Assembly: GCF_016808335.1 (NCBI RefSeq)
Contig: NC_053150.1
Location: 29,220,030 to 29,284,029, forward strand
Source: Panicum virgatum
Lineage: Eukaryota > Streptophyta > Magnoliopsida > Poales > Poaceae
DNA length: 64,000 bases
Direction of reading: 5' to 3'
Part shown: piece after piece, positions 32,261-44,801 of the stretch
Layout of the letters: each line of letters opens with the position of its first letter
Numbering within the stretch: the first letter of the stretch is position 1
Notes under the pieces: generated by a model
Told to the model about the DNA's origin: nothing
The model's input: only the letters and a program-made list of their open reading frames with translations
Databases searched by the model: none
Program-made: the position numbers and the translations under genes

Positions 32261-35200
32261 ACCTCATTGCTTACCTATCTATGGATTAGAGTGTAACACC
32301 CGGTTTACAAAAGGGCATAAACCGAGCAGTCATATACGTGCCAGGATCAAGTCACACATATATACAACAGAATGAACAGTATATCACAGCACATATCACG
32401 TAAAAAGGTATAATAAAACGAGTACGAATGTTATTTATTACATTAATGACAAAATGTCTGATACAAATATGCGGAAGCGTAGAACAAGTACAAAACTCTC
32501 TCTGAAGCTGGGCGCCACAGGGACGTCGACTGGGAGACGACCACCTATAAGTCCTCGTACTCCTGGTAGCTCCTGGTGAACTCCTCCGCGTCGCCGGGAA
32601 ACTGAGCAGCAGTAGAGTATCCCCGAAATGAACAAGAGGAAAAGAGTAGAGGAGGCAAGTGTGAGTACACAACTTGTACTCAACAAGTATAACACAAACT
32701 ATGAGGCTCTAAGGTTGGCTGACTCAACTGCATTAGCTTTTAATCTTGGCAAAATTTTATTAAAGCTTATTTCTACAAGTGGATGAATTACCATAAACCC
32801 AGTTACATAGAAATTAATCAAAATTAATTATGAACTACCGAGAACCAAATCAAACCAAACCACCCGGGGAAACCCCCTAATCAAAGGAAGATAACCCCAC
32901 TAATCAAAAGGAGGATCTGGGCCGCTCATAACCATGAGCACGGCTAGTATACCAGTTTTACAATCTGCAGAGGTTGCACATCATTTACCCACAAGTCGTG
33001 AGCTACGGTAGTTGTTCATCACACTTCCTTAGGTGAGATGGCTAGCAAGCACACTACGAGGCCGTTACAAAGAATCTCGTTGGTTAGGCGTAACCTCGAA
33101 GAGTTGGATCAGCAACGATGGGGCCCATCTCACGGGGGTACAAGCACGTAGCATAGACCAGGCCGGAGGAGCAGGGACCATTGAAGCTTACTGACCCTTG
33201 CCCCGCAGGTAAGTTACTCCAAACCAAAAAGACCTAATTAGTATGCCAAGACCGTCCCATTCCAGTCTTGTGGTAGCGCTGTTGTCCCAGGTTGTCGCTC
33301 TATGAACCGGTCCTTAGGGAGAGTGGCCAACCAAGCACTAAGCACCGTGCTGGCTCCCTAAACCATGTTTCTAGAAAAACCCAATTTTAACGTGACGTGA
33401 GCCACTCAAGCACAGAACACAGATGGCCACTCTCATAACTAAGTTGCATATACCATTAATCAAATTAATTAAAAAGGACCAAGTGTGTTATAGCACGGCA
33501 CCTAGCACAACTAGCCAAAATGCAACCCAAGGTACATATATAAGGTAATAAAGTGGCTAGGAAGATCCTTATAAGCATACAATATTAAAATGCAGTATGA
33601 AATTGTATTTAAAAGTGATAGGAATGTTCATGTTATACTTGCCTTCCTCAAACTGCTCCTGCTGCTTGAAGTGTCCCGCGGAGGGTGGCTCCTAGTACTC
33701 CTCTGACCGCTCAACGTCTACTCACGATCGCAACGCCAAAACAAAGTCCAGCACATACACATACATGCAAACCAAAAGCAAAAGCTAAGAAACAGTACAA
33801 CAATACATAAAAACAGCAAACAAAACTGGTCTAGAACTATTCTACGCGTTACAACGATCGTGTGGACACAAAGAACACCTAAAACGGAGCTAGAACATGA
33901 AAACTAGAGCTAAAACTAGGTCTAGGGACTAAACTGCGAGAAAAACTAGGGTTCTAGGGGCTTCTGCGCAAAACCAGGGAACAAAACATAATTTAAGAAA
34001 GATCTAGGGGTCGGCGCGTAAAAACACACAAACTGGACCGCGGGTTCTATTTTGGGAAAGTTCAGGGGTCTAAATGCTAAAAACAGGACCTAACTGGAAT
34101 TACTTTTGAACTGTCTAGGACTACGGGTTGATTTCAAGAAACCCAGGGGCTCTTTAACAAAAGTGCCAGGGTGAACCGGTATGTGTAGATATGATCCGTT
34201 GGATCTCGATCCCGTGGCCCAGGGCGAAGGGGTACGCCATTCTAATCTCAGTCGCGCGTCTTGGATCGGACGGCCCAGGGAGGTTGGGCGCGCGGGGTCG
34301 GCGGCGCTCAACGCCGGCGACGGCTTTCCGCGGTGGTGCACGCTCGGGCTCGCCGGAGTCGAGCAATCTCGGGCCTCTAGGGGTCAAAACGATCGGTGCT
34401 TGGGTCAGGAAGAATCTACGTGGCATGCGTGATTCACCTAGGCCAAAAGCTGGGCATGGGCGGGTCTGTGGCAGCGCGAGCAGTGACGGCGGCGGCTCTG
34501 CGCGGCGAGGCTCGCCGGCGCAGGCCGTTCAGGGGTCTCCAGTGTTCAGAAAGGGGCGCAAAAGGCCCGTGGAGCGTGTGCAGTGCATGGGCCAACAAAA
34601 AAGGGGGCTCGTGAGGGGCTGTGTGTCACTGCAGCATGCTCGCCACGGCGAGGCTACGGTGTGAGCGGCGGCGGAGCGTCGGCGAGCGCCGTTCCAGCCT
34701 CGGAAAGGGCCTACGGGCCTCTACAACTAGCGCAAAAGGTAGGGAGGGTTGGGCGGGTGCTCACCTAGGCTCGAACTCGAGCGGTGTAGCCGTGCAGGGA
34801 GGTTGACATCGATGGTGAGTGGCGGCGCGCGGGTGGAGCTTGTGAAGGTGGCGCTGCAGGAGTGCTCTGGTCCTTCTGACCCACGGGGAAGATCGATGTG
34901 GGCCCTATGAAGGTGTGCAGGAGGTAAGGGCGGCCTGAACAGCACCGGTGGTGAGGAATGACAGTGGCGGAGCTACTTACCATCGGCGGGTCTCGGGTGC
35001 GATTCCGGCGCCACGCGGGCTGGAGTCGAGGGCCAAGAGGCTTGGGGAAGATCCTGGGCACGGGGCGGAGCTGCTGCGTGGCCCTGGGGAAGTTGTGGCG
35101 CGGCAGGGCAGCGTGGCCGCGGCGGCGCAGGGAGCTCTGCTCCGGCGGAGCAAGGCGAGGCATGGCTGCTAGGGTTGTAGGCGGCGGCGGGGTGGAGATG

Positions 35201-35559
35201 AGGTGCAAGGAGGATCGCAGGGTTGTTTACAGGAGGTGCCCGAGGATCTCGGTGTGCGCGCTCGGGAAGGAAGGCCGACGGGGATCATGGGCGTGATGGG
35301 CGCAGCGCAGGGGAAGCGGATCGAGCCAACGGCCTAGCGTGATCCCGAGCGGGGCGAAGCTTCTAGAGGGTCAAGGGGAGGCTGACCAGTGGGCCTCGCG
35401 GGGTCGGCCCACAGTGCAGCGGCGGGCGAGCGGAGCGGGGCTGCGGAGCATAGGCCGGTCGGCGCGGGGAAGAAGAAAGGAAGGAGGGAGAGGGCGCTGA
35501 CCTGTGGGCTGGGCGTGTCAGAGAGAGAACGGGACGACGCGGCACGGGCGGGGCGATGT

Positions 35560-38029
35560 TGTAACACCCTAATTTAAATTTCAGCATTTAATAATAAATT
35601 TAATTGGCCTTACTTAATTTTCTAAGGTTTATTATGCTTAGCCTTGCTTTTAATCTAATTTTGTTTCACAAGTAATTAATTTTTTCTTAGGTCAACATGT
35701 TGTGCATTCATGCTGGTGCATAATTTTATTTGATTGAGTGTGGTTTGAATTCAAATTCAAATCTGAATTCAAATAGGTTTAGTTTGGTTTGAATTAGAAA
35801 AAAGAAAAGGAAATGGGAAAGGAAGAAAACCCTGAAACCAGCCCAGCAGCCCAAACCAACCCGGCCCGAACTCTTCCCCGCGGCCCCTCTCCTTCTCCTA
35901 TTCCCAGCGCTCGGCCCAGCAAGCGTCGCTCAGCCCGGCTCACCGATTGGCCTAGCGCCCTCTCCCACACGCCGGCCCATCTCTCCCTCTTCTCCCCACA
36001 GCCCAGCTCCTACGCGCCTCAGCCACGCACGCGTCGCCCTCCGCTGACATGCCTGGCCCACGTGTCATCCCCTGTCGTCCTCCTCCACCCGCATTCCCCG
36101 TCCGCGCCTCTGCTCCGCCCAGCCGAGCCCGCCCCGTCTCTACCCATGGACTGACCCCGACCCCGTGACCCACTTGCCAGCTGCACCCAGTGCCCCTTCC
36201 CCATTCTAGAAGCCGCACCCCGTGCTCGGATCACACCGAGATCCGATTTCCCCGCGCCACACAAGCCCGCCCGCGATCCTCGGCCGTGATTGCCGCCGAG
36301 CTCGCACCGGGCACGCTCGTCCAAATCCTCGGCCCTGCCTTTAATTGGCACCGCCGCACACCCCTGCACACCCATCTCACCACGCCACTGCCGCCACGCC
36401 GCTGCAGCGGGGTGCTCTGCCACGCCATTGCTGCGCAGAGGCTTGCTCCGCTGTGGCCACGCTACTCTGCCGCCTCCTAGCCCTGCCAGAGCTGCGCAGC
36501 AGCTCCGCATCGGGCCCAGGATCGTCACAGAGCCCGCCATCCCCGACCTCAGATCCCGCACGGCGTCGAATTTGCGCCGGACGCGCTGCAGGTGAACCGG
36601 TCCGCCGCTGCAATTTCACGCTGCCGATGGTCCTCCGGCCTTACTGATCTCTCCCCTGGGTTTGTAGCTCGACGTTGAAGCTCCTCGTGGGATCCAAGAG
36701 CCGGAGACGCGCCCCTTTAGTCGGACCACGCGAGTAGCTCCGAGCGCCGCCGCCGGAACTCACTGTCGATGCCTCTGTGCTGCGACCCTGACCGCCCCGC
36801 GCCCTTGGTAAGCTTTGGCCCGCCTCCCTGCTCCTTTTGCGATAGGTATCTAGGCCCGTAGCCTGCACCCGAGGCCTGAGCGCTGCACGCCGGCGCTCCG
36901 CTGCCGCTCGCACTGCAGCCTCGCCGTGGAGAGTCCCCTGCAAAGCTCCACCGCCGCGCACGTGCCTTGTTTTGGCTCTGCACATGCACGCAGACACTTC
37001 CCGGCCCCAGCCTGAGCCCAGCAGAGCGCGAACGCTCGTTCGCCGGTGAGCCCCATGGACCAGCGCCGCCCCTCGCCGTGGCAAGCTCCGACCAGGCCCC
37101 AATCCACCGTTCTGTTGCCTCAGGTGGGTTACCAAGGCTGCGTAGAGCCCTCCTGACCCGACTCCTGGCCGATTTGACCGCCGAAATGCCAGTCTTGGCC
37201 ATGTCTGGTGAGTTCCCAAGCCGCGCCGCCGCGGGAATTGGTTCCCCGACGAGCTCCACCGCCGCCTGCGCTCGCGAGATTCGTGAGCCGACCGATCCGG
37301 AGTGAACGACCGAGATTAGATCGCGAACCGTTACGTCCTCAGCCGCCGGATCGTGATCCAACGGATCAGATCCGTGCATACCGCTTCAGCCTGTCTTATT
37401 TTCTAAAGAGCCCCAGCAGTTTCCAGTAATCAACCCGCGGTCCGTGATAGTTCAAAAGTATTTCCAACCAGCTCCTGTTTTTAACATTTAGGTCCCTGAG
37501 TTTTTCTAAAATAGAACCCACCGTCCAGCCCAGGTCTTTTTGCATGTCAACCCTTGGATCTTTCCAGTTTTTACATATAGGTCCTTGGTTTTTGCAGAAA
37601 ACCCCTGGAAAGCCTGTTTTTCTTACAGTTTTGCCCCTAGATCTTGTTTTAGGCCTAGTTTTCACGTTCTAGCTCCGTTTTAGGTGTTCTTTATGTCCAC
37701 GCGATCATTGTAATGCGTAGAATAGTTCTAGCTTTGTTTTGTTTGCTGTTTTCATGTATTGTTGTACTATTTGTTAGTGTTTGCTCTTGTTTGCATGTAT
37801 GTTTATATTGTTGCCTTGTTTCTGGCCTTGTGTTCGTGAGTAGACGTTGAGCTACCAGAGGAGCCCTAGTAATAGTACCCGGAGCAGCCACCACCTTCTG
37901 AGCACTTTGAGCAGTAGGAGCAGTTTGAGGAAGGCAAGTATAACATGAACAACACCTATCACCTTTAAATACATTTTCATACTGCATTTTAATACTGTAT
38001 GCCTATAAGGACTTTCCTAGCCACTTCAT

Positions 38030-38082
<53 letters not shown>

Positions 38083-39282
38083 GGGTTGCAACTTAGTTAG
38101 TTGTGCTAGGTTGCTGTGCTATAACAAACTTGGTCCTTTTTAATTAATTTGATTAATGGTATATGCAACTTAATTCTGGGAGTGGCCCGCTTGAGTGGCT
38201 CACGTCTCGTTTAAAATTGGTTTTTCTAGAAACTTGGTTTAGGGGGCTCACACTGTGTTTTGTGCTAGCTACTCTCCATAAGGACCGTACATCATTAGAG
38301 CGACAACCTGGGACAACCACACAACCACAAGACTGGAATGGAACGGTCTTGGCTTACTAATTAGGTCTTTTTGGTTTGGAGTAACTTACCTGCAGGGCAG
38401 GGGAGGTAAGCTTCATTGCTCCCTGCTCCTCCGACTTAGTCTGTGCTCCATGTCTTGTACCCCCGTGAGGTGGGCCCCATCGTCGCCGATCCACCCTCGC
38501 AGTTACTCCTTACCAACGAGATTCTTTGTAATGGCCTCGTAGTGTGCTTGCTAGCCATCTCACCTAAGGAAGTGTGATGAACAACTAGCGTAGCCCACGA
38601 CTTGTGGGTAAAGATGTGCAACCTCTGCAGAGTGTAAAACTGGTATACTAGCCGTGCTCACGGTCATGAGCGGCCCAAGATCCTCCTTTTGATTAGTGGG
38701 GTTACCTTGGCTTGGTTTGGTTTGGTTCTCAATAGTATCATAATTAATTATGATTAATTACTATGTAATTAGGTTATGGTAATTCATCAACTTGTAGTAA
38801 ATAGCTGTAATAAAACTTTGCCAAGACTTAAAAGCTAATGCAGTTGAGTCAGCCAACTTTAGAGCCTCATAGTTTGTGTTATACTTGTTGAGTACGAGTT
38901 GTGTACTCACCCTTGCCTCCTCTACACTTTTTCCTCTTGTTCTTTTGGGGACACTCTACTGCTGCTCAGTTCCTGCCGACGCGAGGGAGTTCACCCAGAG
39001 CTACCAAGGAGTACGAGGACTTCTAGGCGTTCGTCTCCCAGTCGACGTCCCTGTGGCGCCCTGCTCAGCTTCCGACGAGAGTTATCGTATATGTTTTACG
39101 CTTCCGCATACTCTGTATCAGACATTTTATCATTATTGTAATAAATAACATCTGTACTCGCTTTATTATATCTTTTGTATATACGTGTTATATACTGTTC
39201 ATTCTGTTGTATATACGTGTGACTTGATCCTGGCACGTATAGGATTGCTTGGTTTATGTCCTTTTATAAACCGGGTGTTACA
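35560..39282 (+). repeat. Nested chromovirus-family LTR (E), plus orientation
   Basis: It runs from tgtaacaccctaatttaaat to aaaccgggtgttaca, 3723 bp, inverted relative to the LTR it sits in. The flanks (gatgt; aacgc) show no TSD, and the host LTR sequence around gctgac..gtgtcag appears on both sides. The junction may therefore involve recombination. It contains a (TA)n tract and the LTR-borne ORF (acidic exon about 37840-37930; last exon 38970-39026, one extra base). Confidence 0.75.
38035..38077. repeat. (TA)n microsatellite
   Basis: About 21 TA units in LTR E. The other LTR copies have only ttatatatatcc here, so it expanded locally. Confidence 0.9.
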
Positions 39283-39719
39283 AACGCTGACATGCGGGGC
39301 CCGCATGTCAGTGGAAGGGCGAGCGCGAGCGGGCTGAGGTGGGAGTTGGCTGGGCGTGCAGAGGAAGTTGGGCCGCGGCGCTGGTGTGGGCCGCGTGCAG
39401 AGGAGGGAGCAGGCCGGTATGGGGAAGAGTTTTGGGCCTGGTTTGGTTTTCCTTTTTCTGGTTTTTCTTCCTTCTTTTCTTTTTCAAACTCCACTCAAAC
39501 TATTTGAATTCAAATGAAATTTGAATTCAAACTCCTATGCACTCAACCAAATAAAATTATGCACCAGCATGAATGCACAAACATGTTAAACCTAAAAAAT
39601 TTTAATTACTTATGAAAGAAAATTAATTTAAATGCAAGACTAAGCATATAAACACTAGAAAATTAAATAAAGCCAATTAATTTATTATTAAATACTGAAA
39701 TTTAAATTAGGGTGTTACA

Positions 39720-39967
39720 TAGAGTCTCCTGTGTTAGTCGGTCATTATTGGCCATTATCTTATCCTATCATACCAGGCTTACCCCCACTAAGTTAGTCGG
39801 TTGATATCTTTAGTAAAGTTTGTCATTGGATTCTTCAATACTCCTTAACCTTAGTGCTTCCGTGAGGAAATATACGATACCCTGGAATACTCCAAGGTGA
39901 AGTGCTACAGCGGTGATTCTGTGCACTTGTAGAATCCAAATTCTATAGAGCGTAAGAAACGCCGACA
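39720..39967 (+). repeat. 3' part of the 5' LTR, plus Ty3 copy
   Basis: It runs from tagagtctcctgtgttagtc to gcgtaagaaacgccgaca and matches 48948-49196 closely. Confidence 0.85.
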
Positions 39968-39975
39968 AGCATTTC

Positions 39976-39995
39976 TGGCACCATTGCCGGGGAAG
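39976..39995 (+). other. Primer-binding site (tRNA-Asp type), plus Ty3 copy
   Basis: tggcaccattgccggggaag, eight bases after the LTR end. Compared with the minus copy (tggcgccgttgccgggg) it has two changes. Confidence 0.8.
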
Positions 39996-40159
39996 CAATT
40001 GGCTAAAGATTTCGTTGAATAGTTTGACAAAATTTACTAGTTTGTCACCGCTAATTTTAGCAGGATTACCATTGCTCTCAGTATCTTTGTGATTTCTGCA
40101 GAGCAGTGCAGGACCATTTTCGATTTACCATTGCTCCAATGCTGTTCGGAACAGGATTT

Positions 40160-41275
40160 CCAGTTTTGAATAACTCCAGGACGAGACAGTCCCGGAGGTC
40201 TGGGAACGTCTTTAGGAATACATTGCAGCATGCCCACACCACGGCATGGAAGAATGACTTATCATTCAGAACTTCTTCCATGGCCTGAACCAGCGATCGC
40301 AAGATCACATGGACGCAGCAGCGGGAGGTGCATTCCTCTCCCTCGATGTTGTAGGAGCTAGAACGCTCATCGACAAGGTTGCTTCCAACCAGAGTTGGAA
40401 GGAAGATAGGCAGCCGGCTCATGCAAAAGGTATACATGAAATCGACAGTGTCGATATGCTGGTAGCCAAGATGGATCTTCTCATGAAAAAGCTGGAATCT
40501 CCACTCCAGGAGGTTAACCAGACTATGGAGTCTCAGATGACATGTGAGAAATGCGGCAATACTGGACACTCGGGCAAATCTTGCCCATTCACTCAAGAGG
40601 ACGAAAACTCCATGGGGAACAACACTCCCAATGACTTAGACTACCGTCCTCAGCAAGGTTGGAATTCTATGCCCGACCTCCCCTTCGGCCAACAGCAAGG
40701 TAACAATTTAAATAACAGTTTTCAGCCCTCGCTTAAAGACTTCATGAATGGCCAAAAACAAATTAATGACAACATTAGTGAGAAATTTCTTGCTAATGAT
40801 AAAATTCTTGAGTCTTTGGCTACACAACTAGATGGGTTTAACTCTGTTATCAAACATCAGTTGAGTTTCAACAAATTGATAGAAACTAAAGTAACTCAGC
40901 TGGCCTCATCCTGCCTTAACCATGACACGGGGAAGCTATCCGGGCAACTGGAAGTGACCCTAAAAGAAAGAGTGAGTGCGGTAGCTATGCGGGCAAGACA
41001 ATCCGCACAGAAACCACATCTTCCGCAGAATGCAAGTATACCATCTTGCCTTAACCATGACACAGGGAAGCCATTCGGGCAACCGGAAGCAACCCCAAAA
41101 GAAAGTGTGAGTGCGGTAGCTATGCGGGCAAGACAATCCGCATAGAAACCACCTCTTCCGCAGGATGCAGATACACGGTTGAAGACCGTAACCGCTAGGA
41201 ATACCGATGCTGAAGACGGAGTGCTGGAGGAGGCCGAAGAATCCAACACCATTGCTACCCAAGAAGACCCCGTGT
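40160..41275 (+). pseudogene. Ty3 gag, plus copy, N-terminus deleted
   Basis: The capsid N-terminus present in the minus copy (KAKTWFY region) is missing. The readable part starts FPVLNN in one frame, or SSFE then TAA (40171-40173) in the family frame, then VWERL, stop, EYIAACPHHGMEE, stop, LIIQNFFHGLNQRS. From 40309 the frame is open: DAAAGGAFLSLDVVGARTLI, zinc knuckle CEKCGNTGHSGKSC (about 40540-40580), a Gln/Asn-rich stretch and a helical segment. A 135-bp tandem duplication (40909-41043 and 41044-41178) repeats CLNHDTGK...AMRARQSA and is not in the minus copy. The open frame ends at a TAG at 41143-41145, and the family frame continues beyond it. Confidence 0.8.
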
Positions 41276-41319
41276 AACCCCCTAGAACTTCACGGGACTG
41301 TCACGATACAACCGCCTTA

Positions 41320-42184
41320 CCGTTTCTAGAGCGGAGAAGGAAGTCGGTGACCGACGAGCAATTTGGCACGTTCGTCGAGGTAACTAAGAAGTTTTATGGG
41401 AACATACCACTTCTTGATACTATGCAGGTTCCCACGTACGCCAAGTATCTCAAGGATATCCTTGGCAATAAGAGGGTCCTGCCGACCACCGCGGTCGTGC
41501 AGCTTACGGATGAGTGTAGTATAGCTATACTCAATCCTCTCCTGGAGAAGAAGAAGAAGAAACCAAGATGTCCCACCATCACATGTTCCATCAGAGCTCA
41601 ACACTTTAAGCACGCTCTTTGCAATCTGCCAGCAAGCATCAGAGTCATGCCAAAGGTAATTTATGATAAACTTAAACATCATGCGGTTGCTACTACTGCC
41701 AAGTGTTTGCAGCTAGCAGACCAATTAGTTCATCATCTTGCGGGGATCGCCAAGGATATTCCGGTGAAAATACAGAATGTCTTGCGTCCCTGTTGATTTT
41801 GTCATTCTCGACATGGAAGTTGACACTGGGATCCCTCTCATATTGGGGAGGCCATTCTTGAGCATGACAACTACACACATTGATGCGGGGATTGGAGTAA
41901 TCCAACTCAACATCAACGGGCAGAAGGAGAGATTCGGTTTTAGACAGAAGGATGAAAAATATTCACAGATCAAAAGTTTCAACCGAAAGTAATTCGTGAA
42001 AGAGCTAGAGAAGCCATATACCCCATCCAACTATACCCTCATCGAATTCGTGGAGAATCTTCGAACTCGAGAGGAGATCAAGGTGTATAACCAACGGAAC
42101 GCGAAGCAGAATATCCAACGTAATAATTTTTTGGAATTTGGGAAGAAAGAGATCGAAGTAACTCTGCCTACACGGAAGGTGTAG
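41320..42184 (+). pseudogene. Retropepsin-like protease segment, plus Ty3 copy
   Basis: TDEQFGTFVEVTKKFYGNIP is followed by VPTYAKYLKDILGNKR, then a poly-lysine run. The catalytic region reads CNLPASIRVMPKVIYDKL, where the family has CDLGAS. Both the aspartate and the glycine are therefore altered and the enzyme would be inactive. A frameshift at about 41790 is followed by FVILDMEVDTGIPLILGRPF and NINGQKERFGFRQ, then KELEKPYTPSNY and a basic tail. No reverse transcriptase follows. Confidence 0.75.
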
Positions 42185-43039
42185 CAGAAGAAAGCGTAGC
42201 CACTAATGTCTCCATCATGTGACGACGACCAAACCTATAGTATGGATAGTCTTGCTCAGGACGAGAATCTCGAGCCCTTGCCATGAGGTACGTGGTAGTT
42301 ATCCATTCCTGCATTTGCATATAGGATAGTTTATATTCTTGCATAGTCTTCCCTTTCTCATCATGTCATGTTTAAATTTTCACAAATGCATTCTTTTCAT
42401 TTTACATTGCATACAAAAAAAAATTTGGCCAAGATGGCAGACCTACTGAGCTTCATTCAAGCTTGGGGGTGCCATTGTATCCAGGTAAGTCATCTAACCT
42501 GTCCTTTCATTTTGTGTCCTAAAAAAATAGTTAGTTTGAGTCATTCAAAAAAATAAAAAAAAGAAGAATGAAATAAAAAAAATTAATTAAAACACAAAGA
42601 AATGTTTCATGCTTTAAATAAAACTCCCAACTCATACGTGTGGAAATACCGTGTAAGCTCTTATCATGGAGATGATGAATAGTTGCTCTATCCATGCTAT
42701 GCAAGTGCCTCGTATACAACTGTTTACTCTCCTAGTACTTGAACCAGTTGGCACATAAGTAGTTCCACTAAAATCTAGTTTGAGTGGGTGTAACACCCGG
42801 TTTATAAAAGTACATAAACCGAGCAATCATATACGTGCCAGGATCAAGTCACATGTATATACAACAGAATGAACAGTATATCACAGCACATATCACGTAA
42901 AAAGACATAATAAAATGAGTACGAAAATTATTTATTATATTAATGACAAAATGTCTGATACAGCGGAAGCGTAGAATACACATACGAAGAAACTCTCGGA
43001 AGCAGGGCGCCACAGGGACGTCGACTGGGAGACGAACGC

Positions 43040-44225
43040 CTAGAAGTCCTCGTAGTCCTGGTAGCGCTGAGCGAACTCCCTCGCGTCGGCAGGAACTGAG
43101 CAGCAGTAGCGTATCCAAGAGGAAAAAGAGTAGAGTAGGCAAGAGTGAGTACACAACTTGTACTCAACAAGTATAACACAAACTATGAGGCTCTAGGTTG
43201 GCCGACTGACTGCATTAGCTTTTAAGTCTTGGCAAAATTTTATTAAAGCTATTTACTACAAGTTGATGAATTACCATAAACCCAGTTACATAGTAATTAA
43301 TCAAAATTAATCATGTTACTACTGAGAACAAAACCGAAACCACCAAGGTAACCCTGAGAGGCACCTCCCTCGTCGGAAGGAGATAACCCCACTAATCAAA
43401 AGGAGGATCTGGGCCGCTCATAACCGTGAGCACGGCTAGTATACCAGTTTTACACTCTGCAGAGGTTGCACATCTTTACCCACAAGTCGTGAGCTATGCC
43501 AGTTGTTCATCACACTTCCTTAGGTGAGATGACTAGCAAACTCACTACGAGGCCTTTACAAAGAATCTCCGTTGGTAGGGAGTAACCGCGAGGGTGGATC
43601 GGTGACTATGGAGCAGGTCTAGTGGGCGTCAAGACATGAAGCACAGACGAGGCCACTCAGCACGAGGGCCATAGAAGCTTACCGCCCCTGCCCCGCAGGT
43701 AAGTTACTCCAAACCAAAAAGACCTAATTATTACGCCAAGACCGTCTCATTCCAGTCTTGTGGTAGCGCTGTTGTCCCAGGTTGTCGCTCTATGAACCGG
43801 TCCTTATGGAGAGTGGACCAACCAAGCACTAAGCACTGTGCTAGGCCCCCTAAACCATGTTTCTAACAAAACATATTTTAACGAGACATGAGTCACCCAA
43901 GCACGAAGCACAGAGGGCCACTCCCAGAATTAAGTTGCATAAACCATTAATCAAATTAATTAAAAAGGACCTTTATGTGTTATAGCGCGGCACCTAGCAC
44001 AACTAGCCAAAATGCAACCCAAGGATATATATTAAGGATATAAAGTGGCTAGGAAATCCTTATAGGCATACAATATTAAAATGCAGTATGAAATTGTATT
44101 TAAAAGTGATAGGTTGTTCATGTTATACTTGCCTTCCTCGTACTGCTCCGGCTGCTACTCAAAGTGCTCGGAAGATGGCTGCTCCGGGTACTGGTACTGG
44201 GGCTCCTCAGATGGATCAACATCTA
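43040..44225 (-). pseudogene. LTR-borne spliced acidic ORF, copy F
   Basis: The acidic exon (44225-44133) reads DVDPSEEPQYQYPEQPSSEH, then FE, TAG, QPEQYEE. It ends at GC donor gaag|gcaagt (44132-44131). Acceptor gctgctcag. The last exon (43095-43040) reads VPADAREFAQRYQDYEDF and TAG with no internal stop. It is one of the better preserved copies, with a single in-frame stop. Confidence 0.5.
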
Positions 44226-44783
44226 CTCACGAACACATGGCCAAAACAATGCACAATAATAAGCATACAAGCAAACACTATCAAAAACTAAGAAACAGTA
44301 CACCAATACATAAAAACAGCACACTAAACTAGTCTAAAACTATTCTACGCGTTACAAAGATCGCGTGGACATAAAGAACGCCTAAAACGGAGCTAAAACG
44401 CAAAATCTATGCCTAAAACAAGTTCCAGGGACCTATTTGTAAGAAAACTGGAGTTCCAGGGGGTTTCTGGGCAAAACCGAGGACTAAAACATAATTAAAC
44501 TATAACTCTGGGGTCTAACTCGCGAAATTACCAAGCTAGGGCGGCAGGTTCTATTTCTAAGGAAGTCAGGGGGTCAACTGCTAAAAACAGGACCGATCTA
44601 TAATTTCTTTTGAACTAGGACAGGAGCTCGGGTTGATTCAGAGAAAGCTTAGGGGTTCTTTAACAAAAGTGGCAGCGCGAAGGGGTATGCGCGGATCTGA
44701 TCCGTTGGATCATGATCCTGCGGCTCAGATCTAACATAACGACAATCTAATCACAGGCGTTCATCAAAGATCGGGTGGCTCAC

Positions 44784-44801
44784 GGGGGGGGGGGGGGGGG
44801 G
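44784..44801. repeat. G18 homopolymer
   Basis: A run of 18 G on the plus strand within the GC-rich block of LTR F; other LTR copies have no such run. It could be replication slippage, and the exact length is a weak point of any assembly. Confidence 0.9.

Larger units (their letters stand above)
32292..39719 (-). repeat. Solo chromovirus-family LTR (D), split by nested LTR E
   Basis: The outer ends are tgtaacacccgg (32292) and gggtgttaca (39719), with a perfect 5-bp TSD tagag at 32287-32291 and 39720-39724. Removing it joins gcttacctatctatggat to tagagtctcctgtg, which matches the intact 3' LTR of the host element near 48935-48970. The LTR body is 32292-35559 plus 39283-39719. Its LTR-borne last exon (32601-32545) has one extra base. 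Confidence 0.85.

Noticed and set aside
38876..39148. Recurring frame MLYLLSTSCVLTLA.. in LTR sense (also 18245-18493, 32438-32695, 42940-43179, 62559-62897)
   Set aside because: It covers the pyrimidine tract and acceptor before the 56-base exon, which explains its hydrophobic leader-like content; its frame differs from the conserved exon and changes by indels between copies.
44784..44801. G18 run as a functional G-quadruplex
   Set aside because: Absent from other LTR copies and prone to slippage or assembly error; listed only as a repeat.
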